A DNA stretch of 64,000 nt from Phytophthora sp. 'mugwort' (lineage: Eukaryota > Oomycota > Peronosporomycetes > Peronosporales > Peronosporaceae): contig JAUCEF010000002.1 of NCBI GenBank assembly GCA_033558025.1, positions 1,116,001 through 1,180,000 on the forward strand. The letters are read 5' to 3'. Made by a program: the position numbers and the translations under genes. Below the pieces are notes generated by a model, which worked only from the letters and a program-made list of their open reading frames with translations, did no database searches and was not told the DNA's origin. Each line of letters opens with the position of its first letter. The stretch's first letter is position 1. Positions 1-9,977 of the stretch are shown here, piece after piece.

Positions 1-429
1 CCTCATCTGACTATCCCACAAGAAAATAAAAACCGAAAATAACACGCAACAATTCATGTCGTGTATTTAAAAGATAATGCCTCAGAATGCTTAGGTACCC
101 TTTGTCTTGCGCCGTGTTACATAATAATTTCAGCAATACCTTTCGTTTGTATGATAATAACGTGAGGATCCTAATCATACCTAGGTGATGAAAATGACTT
201 AAGTACTGAGGATGGCTTTGTCGTGAGGAAAAGGGATCATGGTCAGCTTGAATTATTGAGACAGTCGACAGACAGACATCGCACTGAAATATGTATACAC
301 TCAGTGTTCACGGTTACAGAACGGTGTCATAGGGTAGCCGAGCAGCCCAAGTGACACAACCACTTAGCTTCTTGTGATCAAAATTGGACAGCCGATGAAC
401 GCTATACATGAGTGCTCCAGTGAAAGACT

Positions 430-1143
430 CTACCAGGGAGACGCGTTGCCAAGCTTGCGCATGAAGTTCCAGTCGTTCATCGGCACGTTGGCGTTGCCGA
501 AACCCACCGTATTGAGGGAGCGACGCGCCGCATCCGTCATCTGGTCCCACATGATGAGGGGTTGTATCTCGCCACCCTTGCTCGTGCTGTCCAGCGCGTG
601 GTTCACGGGCCAATGGCTCTCGTAGTTGACCTTGGCGGTGTTGCCGGCGACGGTGCCAGCCTTCGGGGGAGCGTACTTGGAGTAGCCACTGTGTGCGGAC
701 GGCGTGACGGCAAGGATCTTGGGGTTGGAGGCGGCCGGGTTGTCGATCCACACGATGACGTGCTCCCAGTCGTGGCGGTGACCCAGACCCGTGGACGGCG
801 AGTCCTTGGGGAAGTACCACGAGTACATGATGGCCCAGCGGCCCTTGTACCACGCGGAGCGGCCGTAGACCTGAGATCCCCATCCGGACCCCTTGCAGGC
901 CGCGCTGGGCGCGCCTTGAGTGGCCAGGCCGCCGCTCGTCTCGCCGGCGGCATTCACGGCGGGGTACGGGTGGCACCCGTTGGTGATGTGGATTTGAGGT
1001 TTGAACTTGACAGCTGCCTTTTCGGAGACGGACACTGGAGCCGGTTGACCGAACGGACGAACTTGGTCGTGGTTGAGCGCAGTAACATCGGTGGCAGCAG
1101 CGAGCGCTGCGACGATCGTGATGATGAAAGCGCGGAGGTTCAT
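430..1143 (-). CDS. NLP family secreted protein (NPP1 domain, type 1)
   Basis: Secreted necrosis- and ethylene-inducing-like protein of 237 aa, the usual length for this family. The first ATG is at 1143; the open frame reaches 1158 only through a GTG, so I use 1143. Residues 1-22 form a hydrophobic signal peptide. Two cysteines (C57, C83) fit the single disulfide of type 1 NLPs. The central heptapeptide GHRHDWE is at residues 121-127, preceded by the conserved AIMYSW stretch (104-109) that opens the immunogenic peptide region. In characterised NLPs an Asp, a His and an Asp/Glu pair around this motif bind the divalent cation; here D114, H122, D125 and E127 are all present. The frame is uninterrupted and intronless and ends at TAG (430-432). 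Family members act at the outer leaflet of plant plasma membranes; some are cytolytic and others not, and the sequence does not say which this is. The GC-rich coding sequence contrasts with AT-richer flanks. Confidence 0.95.
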   Translation of the reverse strand: MNLRAFIITIVAALAAATDVTALNHDQVRPFGQPAPVSVSEKAAVKFKPQIHITNGCHPYPAVNAAGETSGGLATQGAPSAACKGSGWGSQVYGRSAWYKGRWAIMYSWYFPKDSPSTGLGHRHDWEHVIVWIDNPAASNPKILAVTPSAHSGYSKYAPPKAGTVAGNTAKVNYESHWPVNHALDSTSKGGEIQPLIMWDQMTDAARRSLNTVGFGNANVPMNDWNFMRKLGNASPW

Positions 1144-1159
1144 AGTCGGAAGTCTCACT

Positions 1160-2349
1160 GTCGTTGGGGGTGTTTGATCTTGGTGCTAGATGGAAGATGT
1201 AGAAGTGCAGTCCCAGGCAAGTACGACAAGCCCAGAATCAAATGTTACGAAGTGTGCAGCGCAGTAAAGGCTTTTATCTTAACTTTCATGATGTGAGCAC
1301 GCACATACTTTATCGCGCTCGTGAGTAAGGCTGATCAGTATTTTGTATCTTAAGATATGCCAGTACAGCAAGAGAGAAGAACGAGAGACTCTGCGACGCG
1401 AGTTGCCGACACAACTACATAAAAATATAACACGAGGTGGTCGCGCAATGCATGTTCTGTGGGTCAGCTAGAACATATTTAAGTGCAATGTATCGTGTTG
1501 TGCGTTGCATGTTGCTGCAACATGTATCTTTCACGACTGCGCGACTACCTAGACAATACACCAGATGTTTGTGGCTTTTCTCACCAAAAATCTAACCGCG
1601 ATGTTGAGCTCTGCAAACCGGACTGTTAGGCATTATTAAGTAGTTGGTTCATGGTGTCACAGCTAGACACGGAGTTCACGATCGCGCCAACGTTGCATAC
1701 ACCTCTACAACAGAGAAATACTTGTATGGGCACTTGTGCGGCCAAGTCCTATTATATTAATAGCTTTTAAATCTGACTGAAAACAGCGAGGATAAAAAAC
1801 GCCGATGCAAATCTTGATTCAACATCAAGATTGATTGTGAACTCGCGCACGCACCGTGCCACTCAACTGGGAAGCACATCGAAGCGTCATTACTGCATGT
1901 ACCATCGTGTCACGCTGGAGCGCTGGAGGCAACGAAACAAAGACAAGGATGCAACCGAAGGCAGTCAATGCTTGTGTGCTGTGTGAGATGTTAAGGATTG
2001 TACTGAGTGCAAAGGTTGTCAGGCATTTTAAAGCCATGCCCGGTTAATTAAAATTAACCGCTATAATTGTTGTCGACAAGGTGCTTATCTTCACTTTTAA
2101 GAGTCGACAACTTTATGGCCTTTATCGAGGCAAGTAGTGCTGGGGTATATTACGAAATTCAAGCAGGTTTTTGTAACTATCCGAAACTGAAATAACATAG
2201 CTGCCGTAATTTGTTTACCTGCAGAACCCAATAGTAACCAATGGTTTTAAGACCCATTATCGCCAAAACTGATCAATGATCGGATGGCGAAGTGGCCCGT
2301 TTGTTGGTGGCCATTGCAAGCCCCCAATGCGCAGCCAGCTTGCCCGCCT
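1160..2349. other. No recognised gene
   Basis: Upstream flank of the NLP gene on its coding strand. Short open frames exist near 1825-2047 on both strands, but they overlap each other and show no domain or signal peptide. I see no clear oomycete initiator or flanking-promoter motif just upstream of 1143. The stretch may hold decayed repeat DNA. Confidence 0.4.
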
Positions 2350-2432
2350 ATTCTCCTTCATCTCAATTGCAACACGGCATGTTGAAGGGCATGGGCTGAT
2401 TAGTTAGGGATCTTGGCAGATTGCACCCTAAC
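2350..2432 (+). repeat. Left copy of an ~85-bp direct repeat flanking Gypsy-1
   Basis: This stretch matches 9856-9940 in the same orientation at roughly 75-80% by eye. Shared blocks include GGCATG, GATTAGTTAG and TTGGCAGATTGCA. The two copies lie outside the two Gypsy-1 LTRs, 246 bp to the left and about 120 bp to the right, so they are not part of its target duplication. They are probably copies of an older repeat that flanked the insertion site. Confidence 0.55.
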
Positions 2433-2678
2433 TAATTTAGCTAATCTACTATTAATAGTGCCTAGTATTTCGAGTGGACTTGGCCCTCAGGGCACTCTGT
2501 AGGAAACAAAGGTTTTGGTGGCCAGAAACCCAACCCAACTTGGGACAAATTTCTAATCCCCAGTTAGACCCAAATCCTCTTGAGTGGAAAAACTGTGGAG
2601 CCTGGCTCAGTCGCCGCTTGAGGCTCTACGCCTTCACTCGATCCTGGTGTCGGGTTCACTGCTCGACAGGAGCTCTGC

Positions 2679-2874
2679 TGTATAAGGATTGGCTAGGATG
2701 TAGCCAATCAGCATAGGTAGTTATACAACTTAGACTCAGTATGGTATAGGATTAATAGGATACGAAGATGTACGGTGACTTTGGAGGCTTCTAGAAACCT
2801 CTATCCACCCAAACGGCGGGCGGTGGTATTTCTGGTTTTCGCACGCCCTCCCCTAAGCCTTGTTTTAAGATATA
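2679..2874 (+). repeat. 5' LTR of Gypsy-1
   Basis: A 196-bp direct repeat matching 9540-9734. It begins TGTAT and ends AAGATATA. The long shared core includes ACTCAGTATGGTATAGGATT near 2731-2753. The ends were fixed by the TCTGC duplication, which sits directly before 2679 and directly after 9734. Confidence 0.88.
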
Positions 2875-2875
2875 C

Positions 2876-2893
2876 TGGTAGCACTTGTTGGTC
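2876..2893 (+). promoter_or_regulatory. Probable primer-binding site of Gypsy-1
   Basis: One base after the 5' LTR the sequence reads TGGTAGCACTTGTTGG. It starts with the TGG expected opposite a tRNA CCA end and sits where first-strand synthesis is primed in LTR elements. I could not match it to a particular tRNA. Confidence 0.45.
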
Positions 2894-2968
2894 CCAGCAA
2901 ATGGATCACAAGGAGCCTATGCCTACGAAGATTCAGCTTCGCGCTGAATCAATCGGCTGAATCAAGCG

Positions 2969-3700
2969 ATGGCAGAGCGCACGCGAGTGCCTAACAACCT
3001 GCCTAAGTTCACCGGCAAGAGAGGGGAGAACGTGGGCGAATGGCTGTTCCAGATCGAGAACACGTGCCCATCAACGGGATCATGGTCGAGGACTCAAGCT
3101 CGCGATTAACAGCGATCACTGGGTCGGCCATGGAGAAGCCGGCTTCAGGATGGCTCCTGCACTGGTCTTCGACGGCGAGAAACGAGGTGCACATATGGGG
3201 GACTTTCCGTGAGCATTTGCTCCAACATTTCGAAGCGTCGAGCTGCTAGGCTGTCCTGCGCGAGAAGCTTCAGTGACTTAAGCAGAGGACGGATCGAGAC
3301 GTACAACGGCGATCACTCTGCTCTGATCTTCCGCGTGGGAGGCATCATCATGTCGACCAAGGACTGCGTTACGCGCACGGTCTCAAGCAGCACACGCGCA
3401 GCCATGTCAAGCTCGAAAATTTCGAGGTACTGAATGACGCAATGGACTTGGCGATTGAGGTCGGAATGACTTACTTCGTCAAGAAAACACGCGACCGTCA
3501 CTCCAATCGAGACAAGAAGTCGTTTTCAGCTAATTCGTTTCCAAGGCCATGGCAACCCCGCCAAAAGAAAACCATTCCGTGGGAAGTGTCGTTTCATGCA
3601 GATATCCAGACAAAGCGTGCAGAAGGCCGTACCTGTTTCTATTGAAAGAAATCAGGCCACATCAATGTCAACTGCTTCGCCTGGAAGAAGGAACAAAGCA
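2969..3700 (+). pseudogene. Gypsy-1 gag remnant
   Basis: The start ATG at 2969 opens a frame reading LPKFTGKRGENV and EWLFQIEN, typical of oomycete Gypsy gag N termini, and then shifts. The matching continuation (EDSSSRLTAITG, then WLLHWSS) is in another frame near 3085-3175, and a third frame carries ETYNGDHSALIFRV near 3295-3345. A zinc knuckle lies at about 3631-3672: its first Cys, the His and the last Cys are present, but the second Cys codon is TGA, so CX2C is broken. At least three frames are needed, so this is a dead gene. Its product would have formed the element's particle. Confidence 0.8.
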
Positions 3701-3884
3701 AGGAGGGAAACGAGCAACCACGTCAGTGACGAAGGGTCCTGGCGTGGCCGAGAGTGTAACCAGAACGATTAAGTTTGAGTATATCAGCCTTAACGTTCTG
3801 TGTGAGAATCCTCTGGTCTACAAGTCCCGGCCGTTGTTCTCCGTAACGGGCGAGAGCAGCGTAGATGGCAAGAACATCCCGACT

Positions 3885-3960
3885 CGGAGATGTTGTTGAA
3901 CTGTGGGGCGACAACAATCTACGTGTCGAACCGCTAGGTAAGGGAGCGTCAGCTCGATAC
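3885..3960 (+). pseudogene. Gypsy-1 aspartic protease remnant
   Basis: Around 3890-3930 the sequence reads EMLLNCGATTIYVS, the active-site loop of a retropepsin, where the family has an Asp followed by Ser, Thr or Cys and Gly. Here the catalytic Asp is Asn (AAC at 3899-3901). The surrounding frame is short and followed by stops. The region 3960-4810, between this and RT, holds only broken frames. Confidence 0.6.
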
Positions 3961-4814
3961 GACAAAGTTCATTAAAAAAAAAATCCGCGTCAAGCTTGGA
4001 GTCAATCAAATAGTAGAGGCGGAGCTGGAGTTCTGCCTCGAGATCCATGTATCGGGGCTAGATGAAGCGTACACTGTGTCGCCGTTGTTTACGCGATACC
4101 CGACGAATTGACTGCATCCTTTAAACCCATTCTTCAAGGACGTGCAGCCCCAAATCGATTGGAGAGGTCGACGTATTCAAGGAACAGGAGTGAAAACGTT
4201 GCACTGGTAGCGGTAAGGTGCCACCTGTGGACCGATCGACGAAGGCGGACCGGTGATTGCCACTCGGACTTCGGAGATCGGTCAAGGCGAAAGGCCTGTG
4301 GCGAAAAGACCCAATCCCTGTCGAGGCGCAGCGCTGGAAACGAATGTGAAGTCCGAAGATGGCCGGTTCGTGGCGCAGTGCAGAACGAGACCCCAAGTGT
4401 TGTTGTGTGCGGACAACAAGAAGACGCGTCAGCCGGGAGGAGTTCGATAGAAGAGCGCGATGCAGAGTCGCCAAGACGGGGGGGGGGGGTACTACAGGAG
4501 AGGATCAGGGGCGCAGCTGTGCCCAGGGGAAACAATCCTTTGTGGAGATTATGTTCACAATTGGCGTTGTTGATGAAAGTGGTGTGGAGACCAAGTACAT
4601 CACACAAAAGAAATTGCGAAAATTCATGAGAATCAAGACGAAGTCGATGGATGAACCTGATTTCATGATGGTCCTGTTGAACGAGACGGTCAATCGAGTT
4701 GCCCGATCACTGCAACGGCGAGATCAACCCGACAACGCCGGAAGTGCGAAGGCACAATGACACCTGGAGACGGACTAGGATAGCTTCAAAGATAATATCG
4801 CGTTCCAGTTACTC

Positions 4815-5510
4815 ATGGAATACAAGGATAGTGTATTCCGTCCCGAACGTCCTGAAGGCTTGCCGGAGAAACGTGACATCGAGCACCGGATTGATGTAAA
4901 AGATCCGAATCTTGCGATGTATCGGCAGCAGCGGAGACAATCACCCAAACAGCAGCGCGAGATCGTGCGCTGGGCCGAAGATATGGTGAAGAAGAAGCTC
5001 ATTCGTCCAAGCATCAGCCCACATGCTGCCCCAACGTTCTGCGTCCGTAAACCAGTCGGATGGAGAATTGTTCATGATTACCGATATTTGAAATCGAACA
5101 CGGTGCGCCAGAGTATTCCGATAAAACGGAAGGAAGACAAGTTGGACGCCATGTCGGGTGCGTCCTGGTTCTCGACGATGGACCTGATGTCCGCGTACTA
5201 CAAAGTTCGCATGCGTGGAGAGGGCATCAAGTACAAAGCCGTTCAGGCCCCAAACGCACTCTGGGAGTACCTGGTATTGCCGATAAGGTCTGCAACGCAC
5301 CTGCGACGATGCATCGTTTGGTATCGAAGTTGTTACGAGGCTTGGAGAACACGAAGTCGTTCTACGACGACATCTACATCTTCACGAAATCTCACGGCAT
5401 TGAAAAACACCTGAAGCCTTGTGGAAACCTTGGACATATTGCGAGACAACAAGCTTTACGTGAAGCTTGTCAAGTGTGTATTCTGCGCTGAAGAAATCCC
5501 GTGCTTAGGT
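4815..5510 (+). pseudogene. Gypsy-1 reverse transcriptase remnant
   Basis: RT fingers and palm. Visible motifs in order: WRIVHDYRYLKSNT (about 5060-5100), WFSTMDLMSAYYKVRM (about 5167-5213) containing the first catalytic Asp, the APNALWEYLVLP strand (about 5249-5282), and in another frame FYDDIYIF (about 5361-5385) with the paired catalytic Asps. The frame is lost just after LWEYLVLP and resumes in a second frame at 5309. All catalytic Asps survive although the reading frame does not. Confidence 0.85.
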
Positions 5511-5599
5511 GACTTCGTTGGACATGATGGAGTGCGGATGGATCCCGATAAGTTCAGACAATCAAGGACAGGCGTACCTCGAACGCAAGAGGGGGCTTC

Positions 5600-6141
5600 A
5601 CAGCTACCTGGGTTTGAACGGCTACGTCCAACGTTTCTGTCCGGAGTACGCATCGCTAACAACGACCATGTTCGCTCTGCTGAAGAAGCAGAACAAGCGC
5701 AATGCGAAGATCCACTTCAACGATGAGCAGTTGAAGAACTTCAGAGAGTCGAAGCGGCAGTTGTGCGACCCACCGGTAGTGCGCCTCTCCGATTCCAATC
5801 AGCCTATGCATCTCCGGACGGACGCGAGCAAGCTTGCCGGGGAGGTACTATGCCAGGTCGTCGATGGTATTGAACGTCCGATTGCATACACCAGAAGGAA
5901 GATGAAGTCAGCGGAGCTAAACTACCCCACTCAGCAGCAGGAACTCCTTGCGATCGTTCGCCTCTGGCCATTTAGGTTCTACTGCTACTGTTTGGACAAG
6001 CCTCCGATTATCGAGACCGATCATAATAGTATTGAAGGCCTGTTCACGCAGAAGATGACCAAACCGACGGCTATATCGCTGATACGACATCCTCGCGGAG
6101 TACCGGCTGACCTTCTCTTATCTCCCTGGAACGAAGAATGA
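5600..6141 (+). pseudogene. Gypsy-1 RNase H domain remnant
   Basis: One open frame holds the end of the RT connection (FRESKRQLCDPPVVRL) and an RNase H of the Gypsy type: RTDASKLAGEVLCQ with the first catalytic Asp, LNYPTQQQELLAIV with the Glu, and ETDHNSIEGLF with the second Asp. The frame ends at 6141, where the tether to integrase is broken. Confidence 0.82.
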
Positions 6142-6216
6142 CATCGCGGATGCTCCGAGTCGAAACCCGACTTGCGACCAGAGACGAAGTTATTCCATGA
6201 CTTGGCGTGACAAGCT

Positions 6217-7265
6217 TTGATGATACCTCTTTCAGCTTGGCGATCAGTAGGTGACCACCGACCCGAGTTGATCACCAGCGTCAATAAGGCGTACAAGAGT
6301 GACCGAGATATCCAAGCAATCTTTGCGGTCATCAAGCGACGTAGAGCTGGCACCAAAACCAAGCATGTACACCAGCACCACAAGAAGTATCGCTGCTATT
6401 CCGAGGCGGATGGATTACTCCGGTATCAAACGCCTGCTGATGACGTTCCTCGCATTGTCGTGCCGAACGATTTGAAGTTACATCAGACGATAATCAGCGA
6501 GTGCCATGACACCAACTACGGCGGACATGCTGGTGTCGAACGGACGTACTTGACACTTGCACGTCGCTGTTACGGGTCCCAAATCCTCAAGTCCATCCAG
6601 CGATTCATCGCGGATTGCGAGCCGTGTCGGCGGAATAAGCCACGATTGACGAAACCTCCAGGACTGCTCGAGCCACTGAGCTTCCCGGACGAGAAATGAC
6701 TATCCATCTCGATGGACTTTATCACGGACCTCCCGCGAACGAACGCGCGACGTCGACCCAGGTGGGGTCGACGTCGATCGGTTGACCAAGCGTTGCCACT
6801 TGTGCCCAACGCTTGGTCAAGACGGTGACAGCTGAATGTGTTGCTCGACTCTTCATCGACAACATCTGGAAGCTGCACGGAATGCCATCGAACATCGTGT
6901 CTGATCGCGATCGGAAGTTCGTGTCGAACTTATGGCAGCACATCTTCAAGTCTATCGGGACGAAGCTGAGCATGACCGTGGCACACCGAGCGTAAGGTGA
7001 TGGACAAACGGAGCGAATGAACCGTACGCTGGAGGAGTATCTTCGCTACTATATCGGTCCGCTGCAGGATGACAGGGACGTTCACTTGGCCAACGCTGAG
7101 TTTGCCATTAACTGGACGGTCAACGCAAGCACAAAACTTGCACCGATTGAGGCGGATCTGGGTTACATCCCATTGAACCCACTCCGACTCGCGGCGGAGC
7201 GACTTGCACGTGTACCTAAGAGTCATCATGGCGCTGAGTTCTACAAGTGACAAGCAGCAATTCTG
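6217..7265 (+). pseudogene. Gypsy-1 integrase remnant
   Basis: The zinc-binding HHCC region is at about 6470-6640 (H..GGHAG..C..C). The DDE core follows in other frames: a shifted region near 6711-6780 where the first Asp should be, SDRDRKFVSNLWQ near 6900-6935 with the second Asp, then a single-codon break before GDGQTERMNRTLEEYLRYY near 6990-7050 with the catalytic Glu. The downstream NASTKLAPIEADLGYIP block is normal for Gypsy integrases. Three frames are used, so it is inactive. Confidence 0.85.
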
Positions 7266-7289
7266 CTACGCCGTCGTAAAGCGCTGGTG

Positions 7290-7758
7290 GAAACCCAAGA
7301 ACGAATGTGTGAGGAAATCTTCGAAATTGGGAATCGAGTGTATACTTTAGTACGAAAAACCTCGACCCAAAACACTCTGGCCTACCGAATCCCACGAAGT
7401 TGGGACCGCAGTGGATTAGTCCGTGCACGATCACGCGCACGTTTCACAACCACGCGTACGAGTTTAAGATCCAAGCTGCCAACAAGCTGCACCCAGTTTT
7501 CAACACCAGCTCACTCAAGATCTACAAGGACCAAAGACGATATCACCCCCACGACGTCATCGTAGCGGATGGTAGTGTCGGTCAACCAGTGCAACGGCTT
7601 CTGGGAAGCATCGACATAAGCGACAAACACAATGCCTTGTGGCGTGGGTGGGTGAGGAGAAGCCCACCTGGGAACCGATTGAGAATTTGAGCCAGATACC
7701 GGACTTGATCGCAGCATTCGAGGCAAAGCGGAGAAAGAAACGAAGAAGGCGATGTTAA
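7290..7758 (+). pseudogene. Gypsy-1 integrase tail and chromodomain
   Basis: The frame from 7400 reads GPQWISPCTITRTFHN and KLHPVFNTSSLKIY, the conserved post-integrase block. After a frame change, 7635-7758 reads VAWVGEEKPTWEPIENL followed by a Lys/Arg-rich end and TAA (7756-7758). The TWEP-x-ENL signature is that of a chromodomain, which in chromoviruses guides integration towards particular chromatin. The first strands of the domain are lost in the frameshift. Confidence 0.8.
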
Positions 7759-7811
7759 GATCCAAGCTGAGGGGGGCTCGAAGGCCTACGTGTATTCCTG
7801 AATTACACCCC

Positions 7812-9290
7812 CTAAAGCTGCTGCAACTTCTGCCTTAGGCGCTTCTCGCGCTCTTTCTGTCTTTTCGACTTGCACTTCCCGTGTCGGCAGACATACCCAG
7901 GTTGACGTTCTACCCGGCACACCCATTTCACGTGTTTAATCCACTCCATGCAGTTGAGAGGACGACATCGATCGGCGGATCTCGCTTTTCGTTGACGTTG
8001 TCGAGGGCAATCAAGTTTTGGTAAGGACCATGCGAAATCACGACAAAGCAATGGTCCAACCCATCTTCAGCAGCACTTGTCAAGTAAGCACCTGCAGGCA
8101 GGGCTTTGCGGACACGGATCAGCGTCTCCACGTTCGCGCTGGAGCCCGGAAGAATGTTGTGAAGGAGATGGTCCAATTGGCACACGGAGTCTCTGCAGAT
8201 GCGAAACTACTCCGTCACGTCGTCGCGAGAAACTCCATACGCAATGCTGTCCGGGCGAGGTTTTTCGTAAGCGTCCCACATCTCCATCGTAACGAGATCA
8301 GGCTCTCAAAGCAAATACAGGGCAATCGGGAATGCATCAATGAAGCAAGTACCAGCACGCGAAGCCCAATCCAGCTCCGTCCACCACGTTGTGAAGGGGT
8401 GAATATAACAGGACGCTTTCCACGCATCAACCTGCTGCATCATGCGGCGCAGAGATGGCTTGTCCAGTTGCTCCATCCCCACCGAACTCAGTTGGAGCGG
8501 GCGGCCCTTCCAATGCACGAGGTAGAACCGGTGAGGAGCTTCACCGTGCACGTCAATCAGGCGGGAAACGCTGGCTTCCATATCGTAATTCCACTCCGCA
8601 TTGGGATCGTAACGGTCGGTGTGGTGCGTAGCCGGGTGTCGTTCGGGCACAGGAGGAAGCGGAGGATGCCATGCAGAAGTTTCGTCTCCATGACGCAGTC
8701 GAGAGCGGGCAGTCCTTGGACGTTCCTCTTCATCATCGCTGTCATCGAAGAGCCCCTCACCAATCGGAGGATTGACAGGCCCACTATATCGTTGTGAAGT
8801 TCATCACTAGGCTCACCGTGCTCAAAGATTTCACTCATCATGGCTTGAAGACGTGGCGGTGAGGCACCAGCATCACTGGGCATAGGGTCAACAATTGTGA
8901 GGGGCCGGGGCGACTCAGATGCATCCGTATTATTTTCGGCAGCCGGCGAAGCTGGAGATGACGGTGAATCAGAGCTATAGTTCGAATCTGGCATCTAACT
9001 ATTGGCGAGCACCGAGTCCCTCATAGTCGCCTCATCATTATCAAAGGGGTAAGCGTTGGCCGTGGCGAAGCGTTAACCGGGCGAGGCGACGTGGGCAGCT
9101 CCACAGAAGCCTCAACGTGCAGCTGTACTGCAGACGGCAAGCCAGGCGACGGATCACGCGGTCGATCGCGCACAGGCGCGGTTCGCAAGGGCGGGGCATC
9201 AGGGCCCCAGTATAACACGCGGTCCAGCAAGTCTTCCTCAAACTCGGCAACTTCCTCGGACGCTGCGGATGGAGAGCGCCCCGGCGCCAT
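7812..9290 (-). pseudogene. Antisense coding region in Gypsy-1: chromodomain-like plus possible OTU-like peptidase
   Basis: Coding sequence on the strand opposite to gag-pol, ending 54 bp from the pol stop, tail to tail. It is broken into about five frames. From the N terminus: an acidic Pro/Ser-rich region (9290-8800) with a TAG just before the ATG at 8994; a frameshift near 8790; an acidic stretch with DDSDDEEE; a chromodomain-like segment at about 8585-8480 (FYLVHWKG); then RAGTCFIDA at about 8350, a TGA, a TAG near 8222, and LDHCFVV near 8058-8038; a last frame ends in a basic tail at 7812. The GTCF motif followed about 100 residues later by H-C-F could be the Cys and His of an OTU-like cysteine peptidase. 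That is inference; the chromodomain-like call is firmer. A related fragment lies at 53295-53645. Confidence 0.55.
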
Positions 9291-9526
9291 TGACGGCGCG
9301 GGTGCGGGGAAGGTAGGTGCACAGCAGAAGAATAGCGGCAGAAGGTGAGCGTAGCCGGGAAGTAGCAGCAGCCGCAGGAGCCACTGTCAGTACAACCAAG
9401 CACCTATCCAAGCCTCCCACAACTAGGCCGAAGTGTAGGTGTGGAGAGGTCAGACGAACTCGAGACCGGGGGGACGAGCTCAGGGCGCGCGCAGAAGAAA
9501 TTCCAGGGACGGCGGGAGCGAGGCTT

Positions 9527-9539
9527 GGAAGGGGGTGAG
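9527..9539 (+). promoter_or_regulatory. Polypurine tract of Gypsy-1
   Basis: A purine run (GGAAGGGGG, followed by TGAG) lies immediately before the 3' LTR, where plus-strand priming occurs in LTR retrotransposons. Confidence 0.6.
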
Positions 9540-9734
9540 TGTATCGGATTGGTCAGGATGTTGCCATCCGGCATAGGTAGTGAGACAACTTAGACTCAGT
9601 ATGGTATAGGATTAATAGGACACGCAGATGTACGGTGGCTGTGGAGGCTCCTAAAAGCTCCTATCCACCCAAACCACGGCGGGCGGCACTTCTGGTTTTC
9701 GCACGCCCTCCCCCAAGCCTCGGTTTAAGATATA
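9540..9734 (+). repeat. 3' LTR of Gypsy-1
   Basis: A 195-bp copy of 2679-2874 with about 25 substitutions and a few 1-3-bp gaps. It is followed at once by TCTGC, the right half of the target duplication. Confidence 0.88.
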
Positions 9735-9855
9735 TCTGCCTTGATCTTGGCGTCGGAGCCTCGGTGTCGAAAACACGAATGCCGTGATTTTGTTGAGAAG
9801 CGGAAACGTCCGGTCCGTTTTTCCAGTCCGCTAGACCGGTTACGGAACCGTGCAC

Positions 9856-9940
9856 TTCCTTCATCTTGACTGCAATCACGCTGCGTTGAGGGGCATGTGC
9901 TGGATTAGTTAGCGACGCTTGGCAGATTGCATTCCCCTTA
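9856..9940 (+). repeat. Right copy of the ~85-bp repeat flanking Gypsy-1
   Basis: Partner of 2350-2432. It lies between the 3' LTR and the tyrosine recombinase remnant and contains GGATTAGTTAG and TTGGCAGATTGCA. Confidence 0.55.
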
Positions 9941-9977
9941 AGTAGACGGACGTGTATGTCGTCTGGACACTCCCAAG

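Larger units (their letters stand above)
2679..9734 (+). mobile_element. Gypsy-1: chromodomain Ty3/Gypsy LTR retrotransposon (degenerate)
   Basis: A 7,056-bp element bounded by two direct LTRs and flanked by the 5-bp duplication TCTGC (2674-2678 and 9735-9739). Internal order is gag, protease, reverse transcriptase, RNase H, integrase, chromodomain, which is the Gypsy (Metaviridae) arrangement, and the C-terminal chromodomain places it near the chromoviruses. Every domain carries frameshifts or stops, so it cannot encode its own proteins. Between the pol stop (7758) and the 3' LTR lies about 1.8 kb holding a separate antisense coding region. The LTRs differ at roughly 25 positions in 195, so the insertion is old. 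The LTRs begin TG but end TA instead of the usual CA. Confidence 0.9.

Noticed and set aside
562..1296. Open frame of 244 codons on the plus strand over the NLP gene
   Set aside because: It is the complement of the GC-rich NLP coding sequence and has no domain; the minus-strand NLP explains it.
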